From contig JAJEKV010000041.1 of assembly GCA_021234155.1 (NCBI GenBank), positions 6,890,917 to 6,954,916 of the forward strand: a DNA stretch of 64,000 nucleotides, written 5' to 3'. A model generated the notes under the pieces. That model worked only from the letters and a program-made list of their open reading frames with translations. It did not search any database and was not told where the DNA came from. The position numbers and the translations under genes are program-made. Position 1 is the first letter of the stretch. Every line of letters begins with the position of its first letter. Positions 11,795-23,340 of the stretch are shown here, piece after piece. This DNA is from Isoetes taiwanensis (taxonomy: Eukaryota > Streptophyta > Lycopodiopsida > Isoetales > Isoetaceae).

Positions 11795-13271
11795 GGAAGC
11801 TGACATCTTGAAACATAGGGATGTTGAGCAAGCAGTGGCTGTGCCTCCTCCTCCTGCTCAGAAATTTGTCAAGAAAGAAAAAGAGTGTGAGGACTTTGAA
11901 TATCTGTTGAAGAATTTAAAAATTTGTGTAGATTTGCTGACCCTGCTCAAGATAGCCCCTTCTTATAGAAAAAAGATTCTCAATCTGACTAAAGAAGATG
12001 AGTTTGCCCTAACAAACCACATTGAGGAGCACATGCTCACTCAAGATGATTATGATCCTGGAGCTTTCACTTGTGTTGCCAAAATGGGAAGAAAAATCTT
12101 GACCAAGGTTCTGCTAGATGGAGGATCACCCCTGAATGTAATGCCACACCATGTCATGAGGCTATGTGGTCTGGAAATAAACAAGAAGGCTCCAATGATC
12201 TTAAAATCTTTCTCTAACACAAAAATCAATCCAGTTGGAATAGTTACCAACGTGCCTATTGATGTTGAAGGAATAATGGTTGCAGCTAACTTTGTTGTGG
12301 TTGCTTTTGAAGGAATAGAGGACAAATCAGACATATATGACTTACTTTTAGGCAGGAAGTGGCTTTCTACAGTTGATGCTAGACCTGTGTGGTCAAAAGG
12401 AGAGTGCACTATCTCAAATGGCAAAAAAAAGGTAACATTGTACAATAAGTTAGGAGAATTTGAAAGCATGAATTTCATTGAAGAAGAAATGCTGCTATCA
12501 AATCCATGTGGAGAATTTGAGCTGAATGCAGTAGAGTTGGAGTCTAACATGAAAATTCCAAAAGAGTTGGCTTCAGCTAAAACAGGTAATTTTGCTTATT
12601 TATGGTTTGATGGTGGTGTCTCCAAAAGACTTAATGTGGCATCTTCTGCTGCTATTCTCAAGGATGCCTCCAATAGGTTGCTGGCTAAAGTAGGAAGAAT
12701 TTATCCAAATGTCACTTCTAATATGGCAGAGTACAAGGCATTGATTGCAGGTCTTCAAGAAGCAAGAAATCTAAACATCAGTGATGTTATCATCTTTGGA
12801 GACTCTCAGCTTGTCTGCAGGCAAATATCAGGAGAATATCAGGCCAAGAGTGAAGACATGATGCAGCTTAGAGATCAAGCTATGCTGGAACTGAGGAGTT
12901 TTGAAACCTGGGAGCTTTGCCATGTGCCAAGGGAGCAAAATTGTGAAGCAGACTCGCTATGCAGAAGTGTGCTACTGGAACACTTAGCTGAGGGAGCAAT
13001 TCAAGAAGATGAGCTTGAGAAGAAAGATCTGCAACAGCTATACCCCATCCTGGTAATCAATGCAAGTGAGGACAAACAGGTAAAGGAAATCAAGGTGAAC
13101 AAGAAGGGTCTAGGGTATTGTATGTTGGTGATTTGTTTAAAGAAGAAGACAATGCCTTTGTTACTAAATTCTTTGATGATTGAAAGGATATCTTTGCTTG
13201 GGATTATGATGAGTTGGTTGGTGTTGACAAAAGCATTTGTGAGTTTGAAATCAAGATCAAGGAAGGTATGA
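11769..13271 (+). CDS. Family C copy C1: aspartic protease fused to archaeal-type RNase H
   Basis: A single open frame of 500 codons. The protease active site is LLDGGSPLNVMP (about 12114-12150), followed by the flap-type region to LLLGRKWL. It is then followed, without interruption, by an archaeal-type RNase H (see separate entry). Beyond residue ~440 the frame becomes meaningless and the true frame resumes near 13214, so a frameshift lies around 13100-13200. Gag is in a different frame upstream, overlapping by 26 nt; whether that reflects frameshifting or decay is unknown. The order protease then RNase H before RT is unusual for Tat elements. Confidence 0.8.
   Translation: MPKKESTHEEADILKHRDVEQAVAVPPPPAQKFVKKEKECEDFEYLLKNLKICVDLLTLLKIAPSYRKKILNLTKEDEFALTNHIEEHMLTQDDYDPGAFTCVAKMGRKILTKVLLDGGSPLNVMPHHVMRLCGLEINKKAPMILKSFSNTKINPVGIVTNVPIDVEGIMVAANFVVVAFEGIEDKSDIYDLLLGRKWLSTVDARPVWSKGECTISNGKKKVTLYNKLGEFESMNFIEEEMLLSNPCGEFELNAVELESNMKIPKELASAKTGNFAYLWFDGGVSKRLNVASSAAILKDASNRLLAKVGRIYPNVTSNMAEYKALIAGLQEARNLNISDVIIFGDSQLVCRQISGEYQAKSEDMMQLRDQAMLELRSFETWELCHVPREQNCEADSLCRSVLLEHLAEGAIQEDELEKKDLQQLYPILVINASEDKQVKEIKVNKKGLGYCMLVICLKKKTMPLLLNSLMIERISLLGIMMSWLVLTKAFVSLKSRSRKV
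12583..12972 (+). other. Archaeal-type RNase H domain (aRNH) located before RT
   Basis: The four acidic catalytic positions of RNase HI are all present: WFDGGVS (Asp), NMAEYKALIAGL (Glu), FGDSQLVCRQI (Asp) and EADSL (Asp). The spacing and the MAEYKAL, GDSQLV and ISGEYQ blocks are those of the archaeal-like RNase H known in plant Tat elements and some plant L1 elements. In described Tat elements this domain follows the Ty3-type RNase H and precedes integrase. Here it lies between protease and RT in one open frame, so the order is not a decay artefact. Confidence 0.8.
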
Positions 13272-15054
13272 AACCTGTTATACAAAAGCTAAGAAGGATT
13301 AATGCTTCTCTATTAGGTTTAATCAAGGAGGAGTTATACAAAATGAAAGATGCAGGTGTGATTGCAGAAATTGTGAATCCTGAGTGGCTATCTTGCATTG
13401 TTCCTGTTGAGAAGAAAAACAAGACTATCAGAATTTGCATAGATTATAGAGATCTAAACAAAGCCACTATCAAAGATTGCTATCCATTGCCATTTCTGGA
13501 AGAAGTGCTGCATGCTGTAGCAGGGAAGGAGATTTACTCATTCTTAGATGGCTTTTCAGGTTTTAATCAAATAAGCATCAAGGAAAGTGATCAGCCAAAA
13601 ACTTCATTTATCACACCTTGGGGAACATTTGCCATGAAAAGAATGCCATTTGGATTGATGAATGCATCTGCAACATTCCAAAAGCCATGGATACAATTTT
13701 TAGAGAAATGCCTGCCAATATTTTTTGTGTATTTTTGGATGACCTTTGTTTGGGAACTTCTCTGGAAAAACATTTTGATATGCTAACCATGCTGTTTGAT
13801 TTGTGTAGAAAAGGAGGAGTGAGTTTGAACCCCAAAAAATGTGTTTTTTTATCCTCAAAGGGAGAATTGCTTGGGCATGTAGTATCTACAGCAGGAATTC
13901 AAATATCTGAAAGTAAGGTTGAAGCTCTAAGGAAACTAGCACCCCCAAAAACCCTCAAGCAGGTTAAAAGCTTCATGGGGATGACCAGCTTTTTGAGAAT
14001 GTATGTCCCTCATTTTTCCCACACTATGAGCCCAATTTCTAACCTCACAAAGGTTGGAAAGTTCTCCAAAAGTGAAAGCAAACATATCCTAGTGGATTGG
14101 GATGAGCAATGCCAAGATTCTTTTGACAAGATCATTGATGCCATTTGCAAATCTATCCTACTTAAATCTCCTGATCTAGAGAAACCCTTCAAAGCTTATA
14201 TCAGTGTAACAAAAAAGGCAATTGGTTTGGCACTGCTGCAAGAGGACCATGTAATTGCTTTTGCAAGCAAGATGTGGTCTGATACTGAATTAAGATATCC
14301 CAGGTTGGAGAAAAGTGCAGCAGCCTTGATGTTCTTGATAGAGAGACAAGGACATCTTCTTCAAAATAATCAGGTGCAAGTATTCATGAGACAAAATCCT
14401 TTCTCACTCCTTTTTGCAAAAAAGCAACCAAAGGCCAAATTGTGCAGGTGGGCTTGTAAGATCCAAGCTTATGATATTACTGTAAAGGTGGTAAAATTGA
14501 TCGAGAATCCCAGCTCTTATCTTCCACATGTGTTGTTTGAGCATGAAGATCAAGATGGTTTATGTAGTGATGAGAATCTAACAAACTTGATTTCTTTTGA
14601 TGCAGAAAATATTGACTGGCAATTTGACATCAGAAACTATCTGGAGAGCAATGAGTTGCCCAAGAATTTGAGTGGCAGTCAAGAAAGAAGATTCAAGGAC
14701 AAGTGCAAAAAGTTCAGGCTAATTGAAGGGATCCTATGCAAAGTTGACAAGGAAGGAGTCTTGTTGAGATGTGTGGATGAAGAAGAGGCTAGAATGATAA
14801 TTGAAGCATGTCATGAGGGAGTTTGTGGAGGACACTTTGCAGCAGATACAACTGCAAAAAAGATTCTAAGGTCAGGATACTTTTGGCCCACTCTTTTTAA
14901 GGATTGTTATGAGACTATAAAATGCTGCCATAAATGTCAGATCTTTGGTAAAAAAACTTTGCAGCCAGCTGCCCTGCCTGCCATAACTTCCCCTGGACCT
15001 TTCCAAATGTGGGGGCTAGATTTTATAGGCCCCATAGACCCACCTTCTTCAGGG
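13214..15054 (+). pseudogene. Family C copy C1: reverse transcriptase, degenerate RNase H, truncated integrase
   Basis: RT blocks: ICIDYRDLNKAT, SFLDGFSGFNQI, MPFGLMNASATFQ, and the catalytic FCVFLDDLCL in a second frame after a frameshift near 13680. The Ty3-type RNase H that follows (AYISVTKKAIGLALLQ, about 14200) lacks the usual first aspartate, as is known for the inactive tether-like RNase H of Tat elements. Integrase starts with the H-H-C-C finger (HEGVCGGHF...CCHKCQ, about 14810-14940) and the first core aspartate (WGLDFIGPID), then stops abruptly at ~15054, where minus-strand gag of C2 begins. No second Asp or Glu, 3' end or 3' LTR remains. Confidence 0.85.
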
Positions 15055-15792
15055 AGGGTAAGTTTTCTTTTCAAATTTTGAGCTTTTCAGCTCCTGGAGT
15101 TGCTTGGTTACCTCAACCAGTGCCTCAGATACCTTGGTGATCTCTGCTCTTACATCTGCTGCAGGAGCCTCAGCATCTTCCATTTTTTCCTTCTTCTCTT
15201 TTTGGACAGCATGGCGCTGGTCCCATGTATTCTTGCTCATAATCTGGAAAAAAAGGTCATTTGGTGAGTGCATATCATCTAGCAAGTAGGATATCATGTC
15301 TGCAATTTCAGTAGCCTTGGTGAAGGCTTTGTGTATTGTGTCAAATCCCTCTTGTTTTTGGATCTTCAACAGCTTTCTGTGTATTCTTGGCCTGCTGCTT
15401 AATCCCCTGATAAAAGAAGCCACTAGATGCAAGGTGTGGTTAGGAACATGATTGATTTGGCATTTAACAAGATAGAGATTGAACCTTTCTACATATTGAT
15501 GCACACTTTCACCATGCTTGATGCGAAAAGTCTGCAACTCAAATATTAAATCTCGAGGGTCCAAAACTTTATCAAAACGTGCCAAAAACTTTTTAACCAG
15601 TTCTTCCCAAGAATTGGCACCTAAACTTATGACATATTCCAACCAAGCCCTGACTTCATCATTTTTGAAAAATTTCTTAAACTCAGAAAACTTACAGCCT
15701 TTTTTGTAACCATATTCCTGGTAATACTCTTCAAAAGTCTTGAGGAAGTTGTTGGCATTCATGCTTGGATCAAAAGTAGGGACTGGAATAGG
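15055..15792 (-). pseudogene. Family C copy C2: gag, central part
   Basis: Minus-strand reading gives the same gag as C1 (FDPSMNANNFLKTFEEYYQE; FRIKHGESVHQYVERFNLYL; KSSKFEKKTYPP) with an open frame, so C2 is less damaged here than C1. It ends at the junction with C1, just before the zinc knuckles, so the 3' two-thirds of C2 are gone. At 15792 it is interrupted by element B1; the gag start resumes at 26298. Confidence 0.85.
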
Positions 15793-16384
15793 TGTTAGTC
15801 CTGTGCCTCCTGGTACAGGACTATTCATGCATACAACAGACCAGGTCAAGCTCAAGGATCCTCAGTCAGCCACGGGTCAGCCATCAAAGGCTCGTGAGAA
15901 GACCAAGCGGCCGAGACCACGCTTGATCAAAGCACGTGGCCGTCAACAAGAGGCGCCCTTCCGGACAAGTGGCCGGGGCGTCACCGCCAGCGTCGGCGTC
16001 GTCGGCGTGATTCTAGGCACTTCAAGAGGCACCGCCAACATTCACAGAATCGAGGCCTCCTTCCAGGAGTCGGCACCGAGATCAGTCAGAGTGTCTATAT
16101 TGGGCCAAAGGCCATTGTACTATATATATGAGTAGAGCTAGCACATGAGTTTTTTAGATGAGTTTTGAGTCTTGTCTCCTTTCAGTTTTTCTCTCTATTG
16201 CGAGCTCATGTATGTTCATCATTGATATCAAGGAAGCTTATCATTTTCCTCTCATTTGTTACGTTTTCTTCTTCTTCTTCTCTTCTTGCAAATCCAGCGT
16301 GACATAGTCCCCGGACTCTCTGTTAGATCCATCGGGTCCTCACGGAGGGCTGTCTTCCGAGTTCCCGAACCCGGACCCCAAACA
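15793..16384 (+). mobile_element. 5' LTR of family B copy B1
   Basis: Starts TGTTAGTCC and ends CCCCAAACA. The partner is 25711-26297 (587 bp versus 592 bp here). The 5-bp target duplication ATAGG is present at 15788-15792 and 26298-26302, proving a complete insertion into C2 gag. A run of ATATATATATGA (around 16126) could serve as promoter. Compared with the 3' LTR, differences are clustered and many turn CAG or CTG into CG; see findings. Confidence 0.95.
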
Positions 16385-16430
16385 CAAGCATGCCGGCCGG
16401 TGCGATTCCATCCTACTTTCTTACGTAGCC

Positions 16431-18400
16431 ATGTTCGTCCGTAATTTCACGCCGGAGGAAGAACTCCTTTCTCGAACTGGCCTCTCGCTTTGAGCGCCAT
16501 CAGCGTCGGGGAAACTGTTCGCGACATGTATGGATCTCGCTTATGACATAGAGGGAGGCCATCTTCGGTCTAGGGCTCGGTCGGCGCCACCAACCCCTCG
16601 TGTCTCTCGTCTCATCCCGGTTCCCCAAAGCGTGCAAACATTGCTCACAACCTCAGTCCCCTCATCACTATCGGGGAGCCTTATCGGGGCTCAACCTTCT
16701 CAACCATACTTTCATACCCCCGAACATGCCTACATCCATCATTCTTAGGCCATAATGCGCCTCTTCCTTCACAACCATCATCTCCCGGGTGGGTACACGG
16801 CTATCCACCGTCTCCTTTGCGCCTACCCGGGGAATATCCCTTTCCCTACGTTTCCCTTTGCCCTTCCCTGTTTACAACCTTACGGATCTCAAAACCAATG
16901 CTCCGGCCTACTTCCAGGTTTTCTCACTGCAGTCACCCCTTCATCGTGGTCCTTCAGGCACCATGCCACATCCAACTCAACCTCAATATCCTCACTATAT
17001 CGTTCCTCGTCCCAGCCAAGCACTTTCACATCTACCTTTCAGACTCAAACCAACCGACTTATCCCACCTTTGGCAACACTTAAAGGCAAACCCTTAGACC
17101 AAAGTGCTCGGGCCCACATGGAAGAATTTGAGGCTCTAGCTGTCCTAAATGGTCATGCGCAACCTCAACTGAAATTCCACATCTTTTTCCACCACCTGCG
17201 TGGCTCTCCTCATCAATGGCTCATGTCCAACAAAAGCCATTGGAAACAAGATGGTCCGAAATGAGAACTGCTTTTACGTCTCATTATGGAACCACCGGAT
17301 GATGATCAACTTCATCTCAAGCAACTCAATGAACTTCAACAAGAGCCCCTGAGTCTGCCGGGATTTTATGGATCGACTTCACATTCTCGCTAAGTAAGCT
17401 CAAGGAGTACCCCACACGAGCCGATTTTGGTCCGGTTTCTCCAAGGACTTCCTCCGGCTATTCGACTCATGATCAATAATACCTGCGTCCCAAGACTTTG
17501 GAGCAGGCTATCGACCTTGTCAATCACTCGGGCCAATGTTTCCTCCCGAGGCGTGGCTCTTCAAGAGCTCCCGTTCATTCCACTGTCATGGTTCCACAGC
17601 GGGCCGTTTCAGCCTCAACACGCTAATCCGGCCTTGAAAACGGTGCCATATTTTGCAAATACCAAGGCCATTTGGCAAATGAGTGCAACTCCACCAATGG
17701 CCCGCCTCATTGCAAGCGATGCAACATGTGCAATCATGCCACGGAAGAGTGCACTCGCGCACTCATCCCACACCGTTCCGCAACAAAATGGTTTATCAAG
17801 TGCAAACCACACCTCGGCAACAATCGCACTATCGCAGACCACCACTTCAGCAACCCACTCAACTCTATCGCCGGGGAGCAACCACGGGGATCCAACCCAC
17901 GCCCTCCTTTTGATCCTTCTAAAGCTTCGGTGTTATCACCGCCAAGAATGGGGTCATACCACCGGCGTGTCCTCAACTTCCACAAGTTCGTGTCGGCTTC
18001 CGGCACAAATCAGACCACATCGGTCCGCCTCACGGCTTACCAACTCTGGATTGCTAATGGCAAACAAGGCCCGAGACCAGTTCTTAAGAAGCCACCAAGA
18101 GCCTCAAAGAATCACGCTATCAACCAGCTCCAAAGAAATCAACCTGTTTGGATCAACAAGCACAAGAGGAAATTTTTCGTGCACTTAATCCTCCGGTCCA
18201 GCCAGTCAAATTGGGTTGGTTTAGTTTCACGCCGAGACCAAGGCATCACGTCCCTTGACCATTATTCGAATGGCACGCCAACCGCCTTTGCGGTTGACAC
18301 CATTCCTCATGAGGACGAAAAAAGGTTCACTTTGCACCCGACTTGGAGAAGCTCATGCCACATGTCATGCCAAAAGTTCGCCAAAGCATTTTGAACCTCA
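16431..18400 (+). pseudogene. Family B copy B1: gag with two zinc knuckles
   Basis: The start at 16431 (MFVRNFTPEEELL) aligns with the B2 gag start (MSARAFTPEELFCQ). The frame breaks several times. Recognisable pieces are the gag core (ARAHMEEFEALAVLNGHAQ; FHHLRGSPHQWL, 17110-17225) and two CCHC knuckles near 17644-17750, the first split by an extra T in a T-run, the second intact (CKRCNMCNHATEEC). In B2 both knuckles are intact. A nucleocapsid and particle role is expected from the family. Confidence 0.75.
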
Positions 18401-19300
18401 TGCAAAGCTGCGGAAGGCGCGCACATTGGCAAATGTTCATGCCACCACCGAGCTCAACAAAGACAAGATACACCTTCCACATCTCAACCTCCACGCCTCG
18501 ACGTATCCCAATATTGCTGCCGAGGTTGACTTACTCAAAGAAGTTCTTTGCTTCACTACCACGCGACTCCAAAGACCGGTGGAACCAGCAGATCCTTTTT
18601 CTCATGTGCCTCTAGAACTCCAAGAGGAGCTAGCCAAGATCAAAATTCCTTTAAGCTTGGCAACCATTTTGAAACTCGTCCCGCTCTCAAGGACCGGTTA
18701 CCACTCCCAACCTGTTTTAGTTGGGGTTGTGGTTACCTCTACACCCACGGTCCATGCCACGGTGGGTAATCGGCAAGTCAACCATGTTCAAATAGATGGA
18801 GGTAGCGCAGTCAATCTCATCACGGATAAACTCCGCAAAACAAATGGGCATCACACAACTCTTTCGTGCCCCATATGACATCAAATTGGCTAATGGCCAT
18901 ATCCGCAGCCCTCAAGGCGTCACACCTCTTCTTCACATCAACATCGGTGATCTCGCTTCCCCATGGAATTTGGAGTTTGGAAAGGCGGGCGAAGATCCGT
19001 GTGACTATGAAATGTTGGTCGGCGGACCTTTTCTCCGCCAAAGCAAAGAGTATCCATTCTTGGGCCACGGACCGGTTAGTCATCACCGATGGTCATCTCA
19101 ATGCCACCATGGACTTGCAAACAGCGGGGATCATTTTCTGTTGACAATGCGGAACCCCTCTCTCGGACCACAGATTCGGCATTTCGAATATTTATCAAGT
19201 TCAGGCTCCACCGCGAATGCGCCTCTGTCATCCTACCCCGAATATCGATCCTTGGGGAGAAATGACTCTTGATCGGGACCAGGCTGTGGGCGCTTTGCTT
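18400..19300 (+). pseudogene. Family B copy B1: aspartic protease region
   Basis: The linker (DPFSHVPLELQEELAKIK in B2 terms) leads to the protease active site HVQIDGGSAVNLI (about 18785-18825) and a later flap-like YEMLVGGPFLRQ block (around 19005-19040). The frame is broken near 18840 and again beyond 19040. The protease would cut the Gag-Pol precursor. Confidence 0.7.
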
Positions 19301-19559
19301 GACCCTTACCGGCTCCTTGCAATCAATCCAACGTGTTGATCACTTTTCGGATCTTCGCACCTCCGCAACTCCCGTTGATGTACTTATTTGTCATGAAGCA
19401 ACCTCTCGCTGGATGAAACCGAGCAACCCCTCTTTTTCACCACGCCAAAGTGCCACGCGATCCGGTTATGCTCCAACCTCCCGCACACATTGTCCGGATA
19501 TCGGGAAGTAATACCCCATATTCGGACTCGTAAGTCGAGATTGTGGGCGTGGGCAACAA

Positions 19560-21050
19560 TCAACCCTGTCGCAAGATTGCCGCAAATCTTCCGGCTCCTT
19601 ATCGTAGCAGGGCCGTCAAGCCGTTCACAAAATTCAAACACATTTTCGCTTGGAGTTACGAGAGATCTTCTGGGGAATCAACAAAAGCTTGGGGAACTCA
19701 CCATTCCTACCAAAATCGATGCCGACCAATGTAGCAACGACAAGCATCGGCTCAACCCTAATTACCGCGGTGATGGCGTCAAGGCGGAAATTGACAAACT
19801 CCCTTGCCGCAGGGTTTGATCTATGAGGTCAAATATTCTGAATGGGTGAGCCCCATCGTCATTGCCCTTAAACACAATGGTAAGATCCGCGCCAGGTGGA
19901 CTATCGGAAACTCAATCAAAGCACCCACGGGCGTGATCATTTTCCACTTCCCTTCACGCACCAGGTTACGGAAGAGGTGGTCGGACATGAGATGTACTCC
20001 TTCATGGATGGTTTTTTTCGGCTACAATCGATCTCAATCAAAGAATCTGATCAACTCAAGACCACTTTCACCACCCCGTGGGGCACTTTTGCCTACAAGG
20101 TGGTTCCTTTTGGATTATCAAACTCTCCATCAACGTTTCAACGCATCATGCTCTCAGTTTTTCATGATTTCATGAAGGAAAATCCCTTCTTGCAAATTTT
20201 TCAAGATGACTTCTCGCCTCTGATTCCATGGCTGACCATTTGGATAAATTGGAACTCGTCTTCCAGAAATGTGATGAGTCCGGCATTAGTCTCAATCCTG
20301 AGAAATGCACCTTTTGCGTCACCTCTGGTGTCTGTTAGGCCATGTTGTCACCAAGCAAGTATCACCACGGATCGCCAAAATCGGGTTGTGTGCTCAAGGC
20401 TCAAGCACCGGCCAATATCAAGGAGACACGCTCTTTCCCTGGGTAAGGTCAATTATTACTCCACCTTCATACGGACTAGCGGCCATTGCGGATCCCATTC
20501 ATAAACTCACGGGTGACGAATCTACACGGGCTTGGAATTCCCGGCGGATGTCGCTTTCCAACGGTGAAGCTTTTGCTTACTCGTGCACTGGGTTCTTGTT
20601 CCTCCTCAATGGGACAAGCCCTTTCACGTTCATGTCGATGTCTCGGCGTTTTGCTATTGGAGCTGTTCTTTCTCAAGAATATGTCGCATTAATCGACAAA
20701 CCAAATCGCTACGCCCGAAAACTCAATTCTGGCTGGCGCAACTATTCTCGCCACGGGCGTGAAGCTTTGGGTCTCATTTTCTCAGGTCCAACGCTTCCGT
20801 CATTACCTTTTGGGCAGATCAAATCAAGTTCTTTGTGGACCACCAAGCACTCCTCTATTTGATCAACAAGTCCACGCCCACGGGCCGCATTGCTCGTTGG
20901 GTCCTTCTTCTCCAAGAATTTGCTCCTTTTGAAATCGTTCATAAGGTAGGCAAATCTCATGTCGTCCCCGGATTATCTTTCACGCATCCACCGGATGATC
21001 CCTCAACTGGAGTCTCGGGACGCCTTTTTCCGATGCTCGGCTCTTTTTAG
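19560..21050 (+). pseudogene. Family B copy B1: reverse transcriptase and RNase H
   Basis: RT blocks in several frames: IYEVKYSEWVSPIVIALKHN, MDYRKLNQ, HEMYSFMDGF, TPWGTFAYKVVPFGLSNSPS and the catalytic IFQDDFS box near 20200. RNase H follows (FAIGAVLSQ; FVDHQALLYLINK around 20830-20870). At least four frame changes separate the blocks, so no functional enzyme is possible. The DDFS form of the catalytic box, the tRNA-Asp-like primer site of B2 and the large ORF after pol point to an Athila-like group within the Athila/Tat branch. Confidence 0.75.
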
Positions 21051-21059
21051 TAACGGCAA

Positions 21060-22399
21060 CACCACATTGGTTCCATGATTTTCAGCAGTACCTCCTCACA
21101 GGTGCTCTTCCACCAGAAGACGAGACGCTCTCTCCTGCCAAGCGGCAATCCCGTCGCCATCAATTTCTCCGAGAGGTCCGTGACTACACCATGGTTGCAG
21201 GACATCTCTACAAAAAGGGTAAGGACACCATCCTTCGACGCTGTGTTCTACCTCATGAAGTTCCAGATATTGTTCGAGAAGCTCATCAAGGGCTAGGTGG
21301 TGGTCATTTTCATGGTGACACCACGGCGACGCAAAAATCCTTTCATTTGGGTATTATTGGCCCACGCTCTTCAAAGATGCTCACGCCCACGCGCAAGACG
21401 TGTGGCGCTTTTGCCGGTGGGGACGCCCCACGGCCCGTGACGCTCTTCCCTTGACGCCGGTCGCCACGCCACTTCCCTTCAGCAAATGGGGAATGGACTT
21501 TGTGGGACCTATAGATCCTCCTGCGCGGCACACCCGTGCCCGTTACATTCTGGTTCTCACTGACTACGCTACCAAATGGGCGGAAGCTTGTGCACTTCCG
21601 CACAACACCGCAAAGAAGCACACTAGGGTCCTCTATCAACAAATTATCACGCTGATTCGGCTGCCCCACCTGAGCTGGTCGTGGACCGTGGTGTCCATTT
21701 CATCAACCATACTATCAAAGGAGCGGACGGATTATCTCCCGATACATCATCACAAGAGCACACCTTACTATCCTCAAAGGAAATGGTTTGGCGAGAAAGC
21801 ACCAACAAAACTCGGTCACCATTCTCAAGAAAATTTGTGGACGCTTCCGCACGCATTGGCGGACAAAACTTCCATCGCGCGTGGGCCTACAATACTTGTT
21901 TCAAGATTGCTACCGGTCACACTCCTTTTAAATTGGTTTATGGTCAGGAAGCTCTCATGCCGCTTTTGAATACATCCTTCCAACACTCCGTTTTCAATCA
22001 AGCACGCTCATAATCCACCTGCCGCGACTCAAAGAAAGGGTCTATCAATTAGAACAGTTGGATGAACTTGAAGGGATGCTTATATTCGTGTTCTTCATGG
22101 ACAATGATTGCAAAAATCTTTACATGACAAACGTCCCAAGACAAAAACATTCAAAGAAGGCGATTTGGTTCTTCTTTATGATTCCGTGTACAAAAATTTT
22201 CAAGGGTAAACTCAAGTTTCGTTGGCTTGGCCCTTATCAAATTGTTCAAGTGGTTCACCCAAGCGTTTTCCAACCTGGCGAGTTAGATGGCACTCCATTA
22301 CCTACATTGGTTAATGGTTTTCGCCTCAAAACATTTCATCACCACGTAAAGTTTAACATCAACAAACGTATACAGTTTCACGAAGCAAACACCACGTAA
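21060..22399 (+). pseudogene. Family B copy B1: integrase
   Basis: The zinc-binding part (HQGLGGGHFHGDTTA) is frame-shifted afterwards. The core keeps the first Asp (GMDFVGPIDPPARH) and the second (VVDRGVHFINH, near 21680). The glutamate segment (YYPQ...) is frame-shifted. A C-terminal part (FKGKLKFRWLGPYQIVQVV) with a GPY motif ends at 22399. There is no chromodomain, unlike family A. Confidence 0.75.
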
Positions 22400-22512
22400 A
22401 GTGACTAGAAAGCTGACATATTATATTATAGTGGAGATTTTTTTACAAAATGTGGCGCAGCCCGGCTATTTTCGCTATGGGCAGCGCCCTATATACAAAA
22501 ACGGCTCAAGCC

Positions 22513-22806
22513 CTATCTACTAAGTCCTAAGAGGAAAAACCCTCTACTCGGGTTCGGAGCGTAGGTGATGGCGAGGAGATGGTAGAGGTTTTGCTCAGGA
22601 TCCCAGCGAAGGTGCAGAACCACCTCCATCCCGTTGGTCTTGGTCGGGATGTTCAGCCATCCCGGCACACGCCCGTCCATTCGAATGCCACGGTTGTGGC
22701 AACGCCGAAGGTCCGCACAATTCATCTTGCGGTAATCCACTCGGCGGTTCGTGGGCATAGTGCGGTCCCTCGCGTTCAAACCAAAGGCGACCATCTTTGG
22801 CGCCAT
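22513..22806 (-). CDS. Family B copy B1: antisense ORF between pol and the 3' ORF
   Basis: The minus-strand ORF starts at the ATG at 22804-22806. Its segments MNCADLRRCHNRGIRMDG and GMEVVLHLRWDPEQNLYHLL align with the B2 antisense ORF (MNALDLWKLRNRDISMDG; PMEVVIHLRWDHEQCLHHIL). Between them the two copies differ by a local frame change: the B2-like CAGMAEHPD is found in another frame here, so B1 is frame-damaged. A TATA box lies at 22833-22840 on the same strand. The protein is short, with no recognised domain. Antisense additional ORFs are known in some plant Tat-lineage elements; function is unknown. Confidence 0.55.
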   Translation of the reverse strand: MAPKMVAFGLNARDRTMPTNRRVDYRKMNCADLRRCHNRGIRMDGRVPGWLNIPTKTNGMEVVLHLRWDPEQNLYHLLAITYAPNPSRGFFLLGLSR

Positions 22807-22832
22807 CGGATGCCTTTGTTACTCCGGTTAGT

Positions 22833-22840
22833 CTTATATA
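22833..22840 (-). promoter_or_regulatory. TATA box for the B1 antisense ORF
   Basis: Minus strand GGCTATATAAG, 27-34 bp upstream of the antisense ATG. The same GGCTATATAA occurs at the equivalent position of B2 (40003-40010), and a GATTGGTCCACG block lies ~25 bp further upstream in both (here 22865-22876, reading as a reversed CCAAT box). Confidence 0.5.
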
Positions 22841-23340
22841 GCCAATCGAGGAACTCCTTGTCGGCGTGGACCAATCACACAAATCGCCAACGTGTTTGCA
22901 ATGCAAAGGTTGTTTCTAAAATGAGAATCTTTTCTCCCGCCGCATATCTAGCCATGGTACCTTCTGACACATTCCTTTTAATGATATCCCACTTCGAGTT
23001 GCCCGCATTGAATGCAATTCCTTCTTTTCACGCCCGTCGAACATTAATGTGTGTCCTTTGCCCCACTGTCACATCCGATCCTTCTTTCACGTCTCATCCT
23101 CACCGTTCATTGCTTCTCCCTTACGTTTTTGGGGACTTAGCCAAATTTTTGCCTCTCAATACACTTCTTGGCATCTTTCGACACTTGGCACCATCAACGG
23201 CTCCAGTTTCGCCCTCTTCATACCTCTTTCGCCTCCGGTTATTAGCCCTAAAACCTTTTTCGTTCTTCTCAGCCTTTGTCCTCCGTGCTCGACTTTTCGT
23301 CCTCCGCTTTGAATCACTCTTCGTTTCGCAAATCGTTACC

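Noticed and set aside
15740-16135. 131-codon frame spanning C2 gag and the B1 5' LTR
   Set aside because: It crosses an insertion boundary; the LTR part is the displaced C-terminus of the 3' ORF, not a new gene.
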